Assembly: GCA_913051775.1 (NCBI GenBank)
Contig: CAJXCL010000006.1
Location: 1-64,000 of the forward strand
Reading direction: 5' to 3'
DNA: 64,000 nt
DNA from: an uncultured Nitrospirota bacterium
GTDB taxonomy: Bacteria; Nitrospinota; Nitrospinia; CAJXCL01
The position numbers were made by a program, and so were the translations under genes. Shown piece by piece: positions 39,932 to 49,079 of the stretch. Below the pieces are notes generated by a model. The model was not told the origin of the DNA. It was given only the letters and a program-made list of their open reading frames with translations, and did no database searches. Numbering within the stretch: the first letter of the stretch is position 1; every line of letters starts with the position of its first letter.

Positions 39932-40723
39932 ATTGCTAAACTATTAATGTGTCCTCCTACGTACTATACGGTTAATTATGAAATCAATCCCTGGATGAAT
40001 GTCCGGGTCAAACCGGATAAACAGAAGGCTTCGGCACAATGGAAAAATTATTATAAACTTTTAACAAAACTAAAATTCAAAGTTCACAAAATTAAACCCC
40101 GCCCCGGTCTTCCTGATATGGTCTTCACTGCCAATGCCGGATTTCTATTTAAAAAGAAATTTATTGCCAGTAACTTTCGATATCCCCAGAGACAGGGAGA
40201 AGTAAAATATTTTTCTCAATGGTTTAAGAGAAAAGGATATGAAGTCATCACTCTTCCTCAAAACTATTTATTTGAAGGTGAGGGGGATGCATTAGTTATT
40301 GGGGATACGCTTGTGGCTGGTTTCAGATTCAGGTCTGATATCCACTCACACAGGTATATTGGCGATGCCATAGATAAACGGGTCATATCTTTGGAACTTG
40401 TAAGTTCGAATTTTTACCACCTTGATACCTGTTTCTGCCCATTAGACCACAAAACAGCCTTGTATTTTCCTGCGGCATTTGATAAGTACGGGAAAAAGGT
40501 TTTAAACCACCTTATTCCAAACCTGATAAAAATCAATAATAAAGACGCGATGAATTTTTGCTGTAATGCGTTAGTCAGCGGAAAAAAAGTAGTGATGAAC
40601 AACTGCACAGCCAAACTAAAAGGTCGTTTAGAGGGTCTAGGATTTAAAGTCTTTTGCCTGGACTTCAGTGAGTTTATAAAAGCCGGTGGCAGCAGCAAAT
40701 GCCTTGCACTTTACCTTCACTGA
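39932..40723 (+). CDS. Arginine dihydrolase/DDAH-like guanidine-modifying enzyme (amidinotransferase superfamily)
   Basis: LMCPPTYYTVNYEINPWMNV; DMVFTANAGF; FEGEGDAL; YHLDTCFCPL; AGGSSKCLALYL. Likely start is ATT at 39932 (track starts at ATG 39947). Confidence 0.85.
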   Translation: MAKLLMCPPTYYTVNYEINPWMNVRVKPDKQKASAQWKNYYKLLTKLKFKVHKIKPRPGLPDMVFTANAGFLFKKKFIASNFRYPQRQGEVKYFSQWFKRKGYEVITLPQNYLFEGEGDALVIGDTLVAGFRFRSDIHSHRYIGDAIDKRVISLELVSSNFYHLDTCFCPLDHKTALYFPAAFDKYGKKVLNHLIPNLIKINNKDAMNFCCNALVSGKKVVMNNCTAKLKGRLEGLGFKVFCLDFSEFIKAGGSSKCLALYLH

Positions 40724-41114
40724 GCACATTTTATCAGAATGTGATAGAGGAACTAAAAGGAACAAATTTTTTTGATTCGACAGGCTCACCATGACAGTTA
40801 TTCGGTAGGTAACCCTCCCCTAACTCCTGTCGGCGGAGTTTTATTTAGTGGTTTCCTGCCCTTCCCCAGGAATTTTTGGTAATTCGAAGTGTGTAGATGT
40901 GGTTAGCTCGTCTTGACATGATACCTCCGTGGGCATGACCGACATCTGCCTTATCATAAATAAAATTGAAAATTTAGTTCGCCTCACCCTGACTGAAAAC
41001 TACTTCAAATGTGTCATAAGTTACTCTTGACGGTTGCTAATTTTTTGCTTTATCTTGGTGCATGGTGTAAATTTCAAGACGTTTAACAATTGCAATAGTG
41101 GCCGGATCCTCTTT

Positions 41115-41792
41115 ATGCGAATATTATTAGTAGAAGACGATAAAAAAATTGCTTCTTTTGTTTCTAAAGGATTTAAAGCAGCAGGTTTTGCTGTAGATCA
41201 TGTTAAAGATGGAGAAGAAGGGCTTGACCTGGCGTCAACTGAACCTTATGATGCCGCAATTGTTGATATTATGCTTCCAAAACTGGATGGTCTTACTCTT
41301 ATAAAATTATTACGCAAAGATAAGATCAATACTCCGGTCATAATCCTGAGCGCTAAAGGATCAGTTGATGATAGAATAACAGGTTTAAATACCGGTAGCG
41401 ATGATTATTTAACCAAACCATTTTCTTTTTCCGAGCTACTTGCCAGAGTTCAGGCATTGATTAGAAGAGCAAGTGGAGTCACGGAACCAAGCACTCTTAA
41501 AGTAGAGGATGTTGTGCTGAACCTTATTACTCGCGAAATTACCAGGGGAAACAAGAAAATAGAGTTGCAGCCCCTGGAATTCTCTCTTCTTGAGTATCTT
41601 ATGCGCAATGCGGGAAGAGTTGTCTCAAAAACTATGATAATGGAACATGTATGGGATTACCATTTTGATCCTCAGACCAATGTGGTTGAGTCAAGAATCT
41701 ATAACTTGAGGGAGAAAATAGACAAAGATTTTCCTGAAAAACTAATCCATACTATACGGGGAGTGGGGTATGTCATTAAGGGATCTGATTGA
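41115..41792 (+). CDS. OmpR/PhoB family response regulator
   Basis: MRILLVEDDKKIASFVSKGF; VDIMLPKLDGL; winged-helix C-term RVVSKTMIMEHVWDYHFDPQTNVVESRIYNLREKID. Track ORF 41034 has an N-terminal extension. Confidence 0.95.
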   Translation: MRILLVEDDKKIASFVSKGFKAAGFAVDHVKDGEEGLDLASTEPYDAAIVDIMLPKLDGLTLIKLLRKDKINTPVIILSAKGSVDDRITGLNTGSDDYLTKPFSFSELLARVQALIRRASGVTEPSTLKVEDVVLNLITREITRGNKKIELQPLEFSLLEYLMRNAGRVVSKTMIMEHVWDYHFDPQTNVVESRIYNLREKIDKDFPEKLIHTIRGVGYVIKGSD

Positions 41793-43206
41793 ATTTCGAC
41801 ATACCCTGGTTTTCCGTTTAACCATGTGGTATACAGCTATCTTCGCAATTTCCACCTCCGTGGTATTTATATTTTTCTATTTTCTTCTAACAGCCATAAT
41901 TAAAGACAAAATAGATCAGGATCTTCATGGAAAGGTAAATAGATTTTCTAGGGTTTTCTCCAATCAAGGGGTTAATACTGTAATTCGGAATGCAATAATT
42001 GAAACCCAGGCTGCCGGAGAGGAAAAAATATTTTTTAGGCTTATTGACCTGTCAGGGCAGGTGTTTTCCTCTTCCAATATCTCTTATTGGGAAGACATAA
42101 AAGTTGACGAAAATGTTATATATAATCTTCTCAGAGGTTCAGATTATGTCTTTCAAACAATATCAGCGACTAACCGCAAGCATAAAGTTCGAGTTCTATA
42201 CAGCTATATTGATCCGGGAATAGTTATGCAACTGGGACATTCGATGGAAAACTCTACAAGGATATTTGAAGTATTCAGAAAGACATTTTTTGTAACCATG
42301 TCTGCTATTATTATTTTTGCCGCGCTTATTGGTAGTTTTTTAGCTAAAAGAGCACTATCCGGTGTTTGGAAAGTTACCCGGACAGCACAGCATATTTCAG
42401 AGGGTTCTATTGATGAACGGGTTCCAGTAACAGAAAGAGGAGATGAGCTTGATCAACTTGCAACAACATTTAATCAAATGCTGGATCGTATTCAAAAGCT
42501 GATAATCACGACAAAAGAAATGAGTGACAATATTGCTCATGATTTACGGAGTCCTGTTACCAGGATAAGAGGAGAGGCTGAAATTGCTATAACTACAAGC
42601 ACGTCAATTGACGAATATCAAAATATGGCATCCGGAACTGTTGAAGAATGTGACCGTCTTCTCGATATGATCAATACTATGCTTATGATTTCAAAGACTG
42701 AAAGCGGGGTGCAGGAAATAAATAAGTCGAATATAGATATTGTAAAAACTTTAAAGAGCGCCTGCGATCTCTTTCAGCCAATGGCGAAAAATAAGGGCTT
42801 GAAGTTGATATGTAATAATTCTGATAATATTATGCTAAACGGAGATACTCGAAAGATACAGCGCATGATAGCCAATCTTTTGGATAATGCTATAAAATAT
42901 TCTACTTCAGAAGGAAACATATACTTATCAGCTTTTTTGGATAATGAAAAATCAGTTGTTATTTCTGTTAAAGACACGGGGATTGGAATTGAGGATAAGG
43001 ATATACCGCATATTTTTAATCGGTTTTATAGATGTGATCCCAGCAGGCCCCAGGGCGGTGCGGGCTTGGGATTAAGCCTTGCAAAAGCAATTGTAGAGGC
43101 CCACGATGGAAAAATCACCGTTAAAAGCGTCAAAAACGCAGGCAGTACTTTTATTGTTACCATTCCTAATGAAGGCTCTTCTAATGCTTCAGCAAGCTTC
43201 GCATGA
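41770..43206 (+). CDS. Sensor histidine kinase (two TM, HAMP, HisKA, HATPase_c)
   Basis: SDNIAHDLRSPVTRIRGEAEIA H-box; NLLDNAIKYS N-box; DTGIGIEDKDIPHIFNRFYRCD; GGAGLGLSLAKAI; overlaps the response regulator. Confidence 0.95.
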   Translation: MSLRDLIEFRHTLVFRLTMWYTAIFAISTSVVFIFFYFLLTAIIKDKIDQDLHGKVNRFSRVFSNQGVNTVIRNAIIETQAAGEEKIFFRLIDLSGQVFSSSNISYWEDIKVDENVIYNLLRGSDYVFQTISATNRKHKVRVLYSYIDPGIVMQLGHSMENSTRIFEVFRKTFFVTMSAIIIFAALIGSFLAKRALSGVWKVTRTAQHISEGSIDERVPVTERGDELDQLATTFNQMLDRIQKLIITTKEMSDNIAHDLRSPVTRIRGEAEIAITTSTSIDEYQNMASGTVEECDRLLDMINTMLMISKTESGVQEINKSNIDIVKTLKSACDLFQPMAKNKGLKLICNNSDNIMLNGDTRKIQRMIANLLDNAIKYSTSEGNIYLSAFLDNEKSVVISVKDTGIGIEDKDIPHIFNRFYRCDPSRPQGGAGLGLSLAKAIVEAHDGKITVKSVKNAGSTFIVTIPNEGSSNASASFA

Positions 43207-43695
43207 CATGTTGCTGAAAGTATTTAGCGAACGCAGTTGCAGTCTCGTCTTTTTTACCAAAAAATCCAAAATAAATTCGAAGCTCAAATATGCTAATACC
43301 TAAAACTTTTTTCTCACCGCAGAGACGCTGAGATTAAAACATTTTATTTTTTCATGAGAGAAGCTTGAAAAAATAAAAGATAAATAATTTTTCCTCTGTG
43401 CTTTTAATCTATGCGGTTAATTTTCCCCATCCTTATCAACACAATTAAAGTTCCACTTGCGAAATAAAGCAGAAAAATAGACCAAAAAGGGCCTTAACTG
43501 AAAATAACATTTTGATCATTTTCAGACCATACTCTCGTTAACTGCCCGTCTTATAATATTCATATAATAAATTAACTCGCGAAGTTCACTTAATTACAAA
43601 TGCTTTATTTTTTTTTAAACTAAACATCAACTAATGATAGCGAACCTTCGGCTTGTTATTTTATTAAATAAAAACAAAAGGAGGTGAAATGCACT

Positions 43696-43734
43696 ATGAC
43701 TAAAACAATTTCTAACAATAAAAGATCACGCTGA
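43696..43734 (+). other. Possible leader micropeptide MTKTISNNKRSR upstream of htrA
   Basis: Strong SD AGGAGGTGA 8 nt before ATG; 12-codon ORF; about 60 nt upstream of the htrA start. Confidence 0.3.
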
Positions 43735-43796
43735 ATTCAGAACACAGAATAAAAAAACGTTTAACTTTACTTTAATAACAACAGGAGGTATCAAAA

Positions 43797-45221
43797 ATGA
43801 AACAATTAAAGAAATGGGAAAAATTCAGTTTTCTATTTTTAATAGCGGTATTTGTAATAACGATGGGAAATCGGTTAAGTACTGCATCCGTAAATCCTGA
43901 CTCCCATATGATTCCTGGTAATTTTAGCGGCATTGCCTTAAAAGCCCGACCCGGAGTAGTAAACATTAGAACAGTAAAAAAAATAAAGACTGCCGGACAT
44001 GAGTTTCGTAATATTCCTGGTAACCCTTTTGGCGGTAGAGGTTTCTCCGGACCTTTCTCAAAGGGTATGCCTTCTTTTGACCACAAACAGCAGGGACTGG
44101 GGTCCGGTTTTTTAATAGATGTGGGAGGATATATTGTTACTAATAATCATGTTATAGATAATGCAGTTCAAATAAAAGTCAAACTGGCAAACGAAAAAGA
44201 GTTCGACGCTGAAATTGTGGGAAGAGACCCCAATACGGACCTGGCATTAATAAAAATCCCGGGTGGTAACGACCTAGTTCCCCTGCCAATGGGAAATTCC
44301 GATAAATTACAGGTTGGAAAGTGGGTTGTGGCAATAGGAAGTCCATTCGGACTGGAGCAGACCGTAACTGCGGGAATAGTTAGCGCCAAAGGGCGTGTTC
44401 TTGGTTCCGGACCTTACGATGACTATATTCAGACAGACGCTTCCATAAATCCAGGAAATAGTGGAGGGCCTCTTCTTGATATGGATGGAAAAGTTGTTGG
44501 TATAAACACCGCAATATTGAGAAATGGACAGGGTGTTGGTTTTGCCATACCGGTAAATCTTGCTGAAGAGGTTATTACTCAATTAAAAAAAGATGGGAAA
44601 GTGACCCGCGGTTGGCTTGGGGTAGGCATTCAGGATATTACCCCGGAATTAGCAGAGTATTATGGACTTAAAGAAAAAAAAGGAGTTCTTGTCACAGATG
44701 TTTATAAAGCGGACCCGGCAGATAAAGGAGGAATTAAAATCAATGATGTAATCACAGCAGTGGATGGAAAGAAAATAAAATCTACCCGGGACCTTTCTCG
44801 AACGATTGCAAACTCCCGAGTGGAAAAAACAGTAAACATTACCATTTTTAGAGATAATAATGAAAAAACCTTTTCTGTTAAATTGGGGGAAAGAGCAAAG
44901 TCAGCCAGACATAATCCTCGACAAAAAGGAAGCTTGGAAGAATTTGGATTTCATGTTGTAGAATTAACATGGGAATTAGCGAAGCAGTATGGTTATAAGG
45001 AAAATGAAAAAGGGTTGTTGGTTGTCTCAGTTAAGCCGAAATCTAGGGGCTACTATGCAGGTCTTCAGCAGGGTGATCTTTTGGTTGAAATAAATCGAGT
45101 TCCTTTAGAATCCTTGAGGGATTATGAGGAAAAAGTTAATAAAACCAAGGATGGAAACTTAATTACTCTACTGCTGAAAAGAGGCAATAGCCGTATTGTT
45201 GTTGCAAAGCTTACAAAATAG
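43797..45221 (+). CDS. degQ: HtrA/DegP/DegQ-family periplasmic serine protease with two PDZ domains
   Basis: TNNHVIDNA, TDLALIKI, INPGNSGGPLLD catalytic triad motifs; two PDZ-like regions; signal sequence. Confidence 0.95.
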   Translation: MKQLKKWEKFSFLFLIAVFVITMGNRLSTASVNPDSHMIPGNFSGIALKARPGVVNIRTVKKIKTAGHEFRNIPGNPFGGRGFSGPFSKGMPSFDHKQQGLGSGFLIDVGGYIVTNNHVIDNAVQIKVKLANEKEFDAEIVGRDPNTDLALIKIPGGNDLVPLPMGNSDKLQVGKWVVAIGSPFGLEQTVTAGIVSAKGRVLGSGPYDDYIQTDASINPGNSGGPLLDMDGKVVGINTAILRNGQGVGFAIPVNLAEEVITQLKKDGKVTRGWLGVGIQDITPELAEYYGLKEKKGVLVTDVYKADPADKGGIKINDVITAVDGKKIKSTRDLSRTIANSRVEKTVNITIFRDNNEKTFSVKLGERAKSARHNPRQKGSLEEFGFHVVELTWELAKQYGYKENEKGLLVVSVKPKSRGYYAGLQQGDLLVEINRVPLESLRDYEEKVNKTKDGNLITLLLKRGNSRIVVAKLTK

Positions 45222-45227
45222 ATTTAT

Positions 45228-45499
45228 TTAAGGGCACTTCCAAAAACTCAATTCACCTATTTTATCAGGGTGTCCGAAAATATGTTTCTCGGGTTGTAGT
45301 CCCGCTTTTAAACGGCCTAGCGTTGCGTAAGGCGCTAAAAAACAAGAACTAAACAGCGCCTAAAAAGTCTTAAAGTGGGCCGTCTAAAGATCAACCCTTT
45401 GGGATACTACGAGCTTTTAAATCGTTGCCCATTGTTTTCGGATAGCCTGATCAAGGGGGTTGTTACCAGAGAAAAATTAGTTTTTGGAAGTGCCCTTAA
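45228..45499. mobile_element. MITE-like palindromic element (272 bp, 21-bp perfect terminal inverted repeats including TTAA ends)
   Basis: Left TTAAGGGCACTTCCAAAAACT (45228-45248) and right AGTTTTTGGAAGTGCCCTTAA (45479-45499); nested internal inverted repeats (ATCAGG..TCCGAAAA / TTTTCGGA..CCTGAT; AGGCGCT/AGCGCCT). Confidence 0.75.
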
Positions 45500-45960
45500 T
45501 ATTGATTAACTTGTGGTAGAAATTCGGGTTCCCGGGTAAAAATCTGGGGACCCAATATTTTTTTGCAACAGCCCGACATTGCGATTAGTTAACTATTAAT
45601 TGAAAACTGTTAATTAGTTTCTGAGCCCTGACCTCTGGCAACTGACAACTGCTTTAGAAGTATACGAAGATAGTTTGTCAATAGGTAAGGTCTGACCCAA
45701 ATTCAGTGTGAAAAAAAAGTATTTTGCGACGAGGAAAAGTGTGTCCTTTGTAAACCTCCTTCTAATCTGTGTCCCTTTTACCTTTATAAGGGGGAATTTT
45801 TTGGAAATGAGCCTCTACCTAACTCCTTTCTCCAGCTCTCTGCGACCTTGCACCCGCAGGGAGTGCCCTTGGGGTACGGTCAATTAGCCAGTTGACAAGG
45901 ATCGGCACTGTCAGTTTTTTACTATAGTTTTTTCTCAACCATAAGGGTAGAATTTATAAG

Positions 45961-47316
45961 ATGAGTGTTGAAGTAAAAATCATTCCAGGAGAATTACCGA
46001 TCTTCTGGAATAGGAGCGCTGTTTTTTTTGTGAACTTGCACGCACTTTTTTTTGGCAATGATGACCTGACAAAGGTTATGGAGAGAGAAATATGCGGTAT
46101 GACAACTTATGGTGGTCGTGTAGTTTCTATCCTCAACTTGATATTCCGCAATAAAAAAAACCTTGTTATCCTGGAAGCGCCTCCTGACGAAGCATTACTG
46201 GAATATGTTTCAAATAAACTTGGTATTTCAATTCCAGATATAGAAGTATTATCTTTTAAAAGTTACGGATCCTTAAAGGAACTGATTACGAATAATGAAG
46301 TTGAACCGGTTATTAAAAAGATACGTAGACATTCCGCGGAATGGGTTGACGGCTTTGTGACGGATGAAACCCTTACAGCTATAGCGGACAGCACAGGTAA
46401 ATCAACGATAAGTAGTTTTGAAGGGAGTAAAAAGGGAAACAACAAACTCCTTTTGCATAACCATCTTGAAGAAAAAGGCCTGCCCGTGTTCGATACTTTT
46501 CTCGCGTCCTCAGCAGGGGAAGTTATTTCATGTTTCGATAAACTTTACAAGACTGGCTACCACGAAGCAGTCATAAAATCGCAAATCGGTGCGTCCGGAT
46601 GCGGACTGGAAAAACACTATACAGCCTGTAATACGAACAGTGAGTTACCGGATTATTTCTTTTTCGAAGGACCCTGCCTGGTGCAAGGATGGCTCGATGA
46701 AAAGGTTAAAGCAGTAAAACATATAGGCTCTCCAAGTGTTCAGATGTTTTTGAGCGATACAGAGCTTTCTTTATTTGATATAACTGAACAGTTTCTAAGT
46801 GATAGACATGTTCATGAAGGGAATATTTCACCTCCTCCTTATTTTAAAAGATATCCACAAATTAAAGAGGAAATGTTATCCCAGGCTCAGGTAGCAGGAC
46901 GCTGGTTGCATGAGCAGGGTTACCGGGGGACAGGGGGTGTGGATTTTCTAACTGTTAAAAGGAATGGAAAAGTCGAAGTGATTGTTAATGAAATAAACGC
47001 GAGAGTTACAGGCGCTACTTACCCCTCTGTTTTGGCACGCTATTTTCTTCCCCACAAAGCATGGGTTATGAGGAATTTAAAGTTTGAAGGCGCTTTGCAG
47101 GGTTATCAATTATTAGCTAAACTTGATCGCAACGGTCTGTTGTTTAAAAAGGATATGGAAAGAGGAATATTGCCTTTTAACTTTAACCTAAATGAGTCAG
47201 GGAATGTAAGCAAAGGGCAGTTTCTCTTTTTAGCTCCTGATACGGAAGAGTGTAAAAAATTATTAGAGAGTATACAAAATGTTTTCCCATCAATATGCAA
47301 ATTTGATAGAGATTAG
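45961..47316 (+). CDS. ATP-grasp ligase-like protein (PGM1/pre-ATP-grasp-like)
   Basis: AVIKSQIGASGCGLEK; GTGGVDFLTVKRNGKVEVIVNEINARVTGATYPSVLA (ATP-grasp metal-binding ExNxR-type segment). Confidence 0.72.
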   Translation: MSVEVKIIPGELPIFWNRSAVFFVNLHALFFGNDDLTKVMEREICGMTTYGGRVVSILNLIFRNKKNLVILEAPPDEALLEYVSNKLGISIPDIEVLSFKSYGSLKELITNNEVEPVIKKIRRHSAEWVDGFVTDETLTAIADSTGKSTISSFEGSKKGNNKLLLHNHLEEKGLPVFDTFLASSAGEVISCFDKLYKTGYHEAVIKSQIGASGCGLEKHYTACNTNSELPDYFFFEGPCLVQGWLDEKVKAVKHIGSPSVQMFLSDTELSLFDITEQFLSDRHVHEGNISPPPYFKRYPQIKEEMLSQAQVAGRWLHEQGYRGTGGVDFLTVKRNGKVEVIVNEINARVTGATYPSVLARYFLPHKAWVMRNLKFEGALQGYQLLAKLDRNGLLFKKDMERGILPFNFNLNESGNVSKGQFLFLAPDTEECKKLLESIQNVFPSICKFDRD

Positions 47317-47324
47317 GAGAAAAA

Positions 47325-48431
47325 ATGAAGAATAATCTCAGCCGTCGTCTTGTGGAGTTAACCCGCGACCTTGTGCTTATTCCAACTAGTAGCTCACATC
47401 CCAATAATATTGAAAGATCTATTGAGTTGATCAAAAACCATCTTGAAGAAACCGAAGGAATAACTATCCAGACTTATCATTCACATGGCATTCCATCAAT
47501 AACAGCGCTTCCAAAAAATCAACCAAAGCCGGACGTACTTTTCTGTGCTCACATCGATGTTGTTTCTTTGCCTGAAGATGCTTTTTACAGGTCGCGTATG
47601 GAGAACGGACGGATATATGGCCCAGGGGCTGCCGATATGAAAGGCGCTCTTGCCATTCTTCTTGAAATCTTTCGGGATATCCATGCCCGTCTACCTGACG
47701 CATCTTTAGGGCTTATGGTTACGACAGACGAAGAAAGGGGAGGGGATTATGGGGTAAAATTTTTGTTTGAGGAAAAGGGACTAAGATGCGGTGTCGCAAT
47801 AATACCGGACGCGGGTTCATTAAATGAAATCACTATTGAAGAAAAAGGGATTTTACACTTAGCTATCCGCTCTCATGGACCTGCAGGGCACGCCTGTCGT
47901 CCATGGTTAGTTGATAACCCAATGGAAAGACTTTTGGATTGCCTCAGACAGGTAAAATCTTTCTTTAATGAAATGAAAAAAGGTGGGGGTGATCACTGGT
48001 ATTCGACATTTACAGTCACAATAATACGGACGAAAAATGAGGCATACAACCGTATTCCTGCGCAAGTGGAGGCAATTTGTGATGTCCGTTTCACTCCTCC
48101 ATCTACAACTGAAAAAATGATCGAAATTCTAAAGGATAAAATCGGTAAAGATATGGAACTGGAAGTTCTGATTTCAGCGGGGACGTCTCAATTTTCACCT
48201 GACCCTCTTTTTATTTCTGTAACCGAGGAAATTACCGGCAAACCGGTTAAGCTTTGCAAGTCGCACGGGGCAAGTGATGCTCGGTTTGTTACTTCTCTCG
48301 GAATTCCGGTCATAATATCCCGTCCTATAGTCGGAAATATTCACTCAGAAAATGAATGGATTGATATTGAATCCATGTCTACTCTCTACCGGATTTATGA
48401 AAAGTATTTGCTGAGAAAACTTGTTAAATGA
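47325..48431 (+). CDS. M20 family metallopeptidase/deacylase (ArgE/DapE-like)
   Basis: DVLFCAHIDVVSLPEDAF; GPGAADMKGALAILLEI; TTDEERGGDYG; SHGASDARFVTSLGIPVIISRPI. Confidence 0.9.
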   Translation: MKNNLSRRLVELTRDLVLIPTSSSHPNNIERSIELIKNHLEETEGITIQTYHSHGIPSITALPKNQPKPDVLFCAHIDVVSLPEDAFYRSRMENGRIYGPGAADMKGALAILLEIFRDIHARLPDASLGLMVTTDEERGGDYGVKFLFEEKGLRCGVAIIPDAGSLNEITIEEKGILHLAIRSHGPAGHACRPWLVDNPMERLLDCLRQVKSFFNEMKKGGGDHWYSTFTVTIIRTKNEAYNRIPAQVEAICDVRFTPPSTTEKMIEILKDKIGKDMELEVLISAGTSQFSPDPLFISVTEEITGKPVKLCKSHGASDARFVTSLGIPVIISRPIVGNIHSENEWIDIESMSTLYRIYEKYLLRKLVK

Positions 48432-48494
48432 TGCAGGCTAATCACATGGACTCAAATCGATGATTTTCCTGTGGTCTTTGTCTTTGCAGTAAAA

Positions 48495-48893
48495 TTAGCC
48501 CGGAATTATTTTTAAAAAAATCTCTCTATTACGTGGTCCGTCAAATTCCGCGAAAAATATTCCCTGCCATGTGCCGAGTACTAATTTCCCTCTTTCTATG
48601 ATCACTGTCTCTGAAGCTCCGAAAAAAGAAGATTTTATATGGCTGTCCGAATTCCCTTCTCCATGGCGATAGTCCGGGTCATTGTGATCAATGAATTTTG
48701 AGGTTTTCAGGTTAATATCAGTGAGCACGGAGGGGTCCGCGTTTTCATTGATAGTAATTCCCGCTGTTGTGTGAGGGCAGTAGATGAGTACAATACCGTC
48801 TGAAATTCCAATTTTCCGAACCGCCTTTGCAACATCACCTGTGATATCCACAAATTCAGATCGATATTGGGTTTTCACTTTTAAAGCTATCAT
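48495..48893 (-). CDS. YjbQ/UPF0047 family protein (copy 2)
   Basis: GIVLIYCPHTTAGITINENADPSVLTDI; RHGEGNSDSHIKSSFFG; GTWQGIFFAEFDGPRNREIFLKIIPG. Confidence 0.93.
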   Translation of the reverse strand: MIALKVKTQYRSEFVDITGDVAKAVRKIGISDGIVLIYCPHTTAGITINENADPSVLTDINLKTSKFIDHNDPDYRHGEGNSDSHIKSSFFGASETVIIERGKLVLGTWQGIFFAEFDGPRNREIFLKIIPG

Positions 48894-49079
48894 TTTTTAC
48901 CTTGAATGTCATAGCGCGACGGAGCCGCAATCACAATTCGGTATAAAAAACCGAATTGGACGATTTCCGGAGGAAAGTCACACGGAGGGTTCAGACCAAG
49001 GATGGTCGCAATTAAAATATTCATGACTATGAAGTCATGCTCAGCGGGGCGAAGAGCGCAAGGGGAAATTAAATTTATT

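Noticed and set aside
45540-45960. Possible RAYT/REP remnant (contains AAGGTCTGACCC and hairpin-like GGGTTCCC...GGGGACCC)
   Set aside because: Suggestive phrases only; no transposase ORF and no second copy in the window to support an element call.
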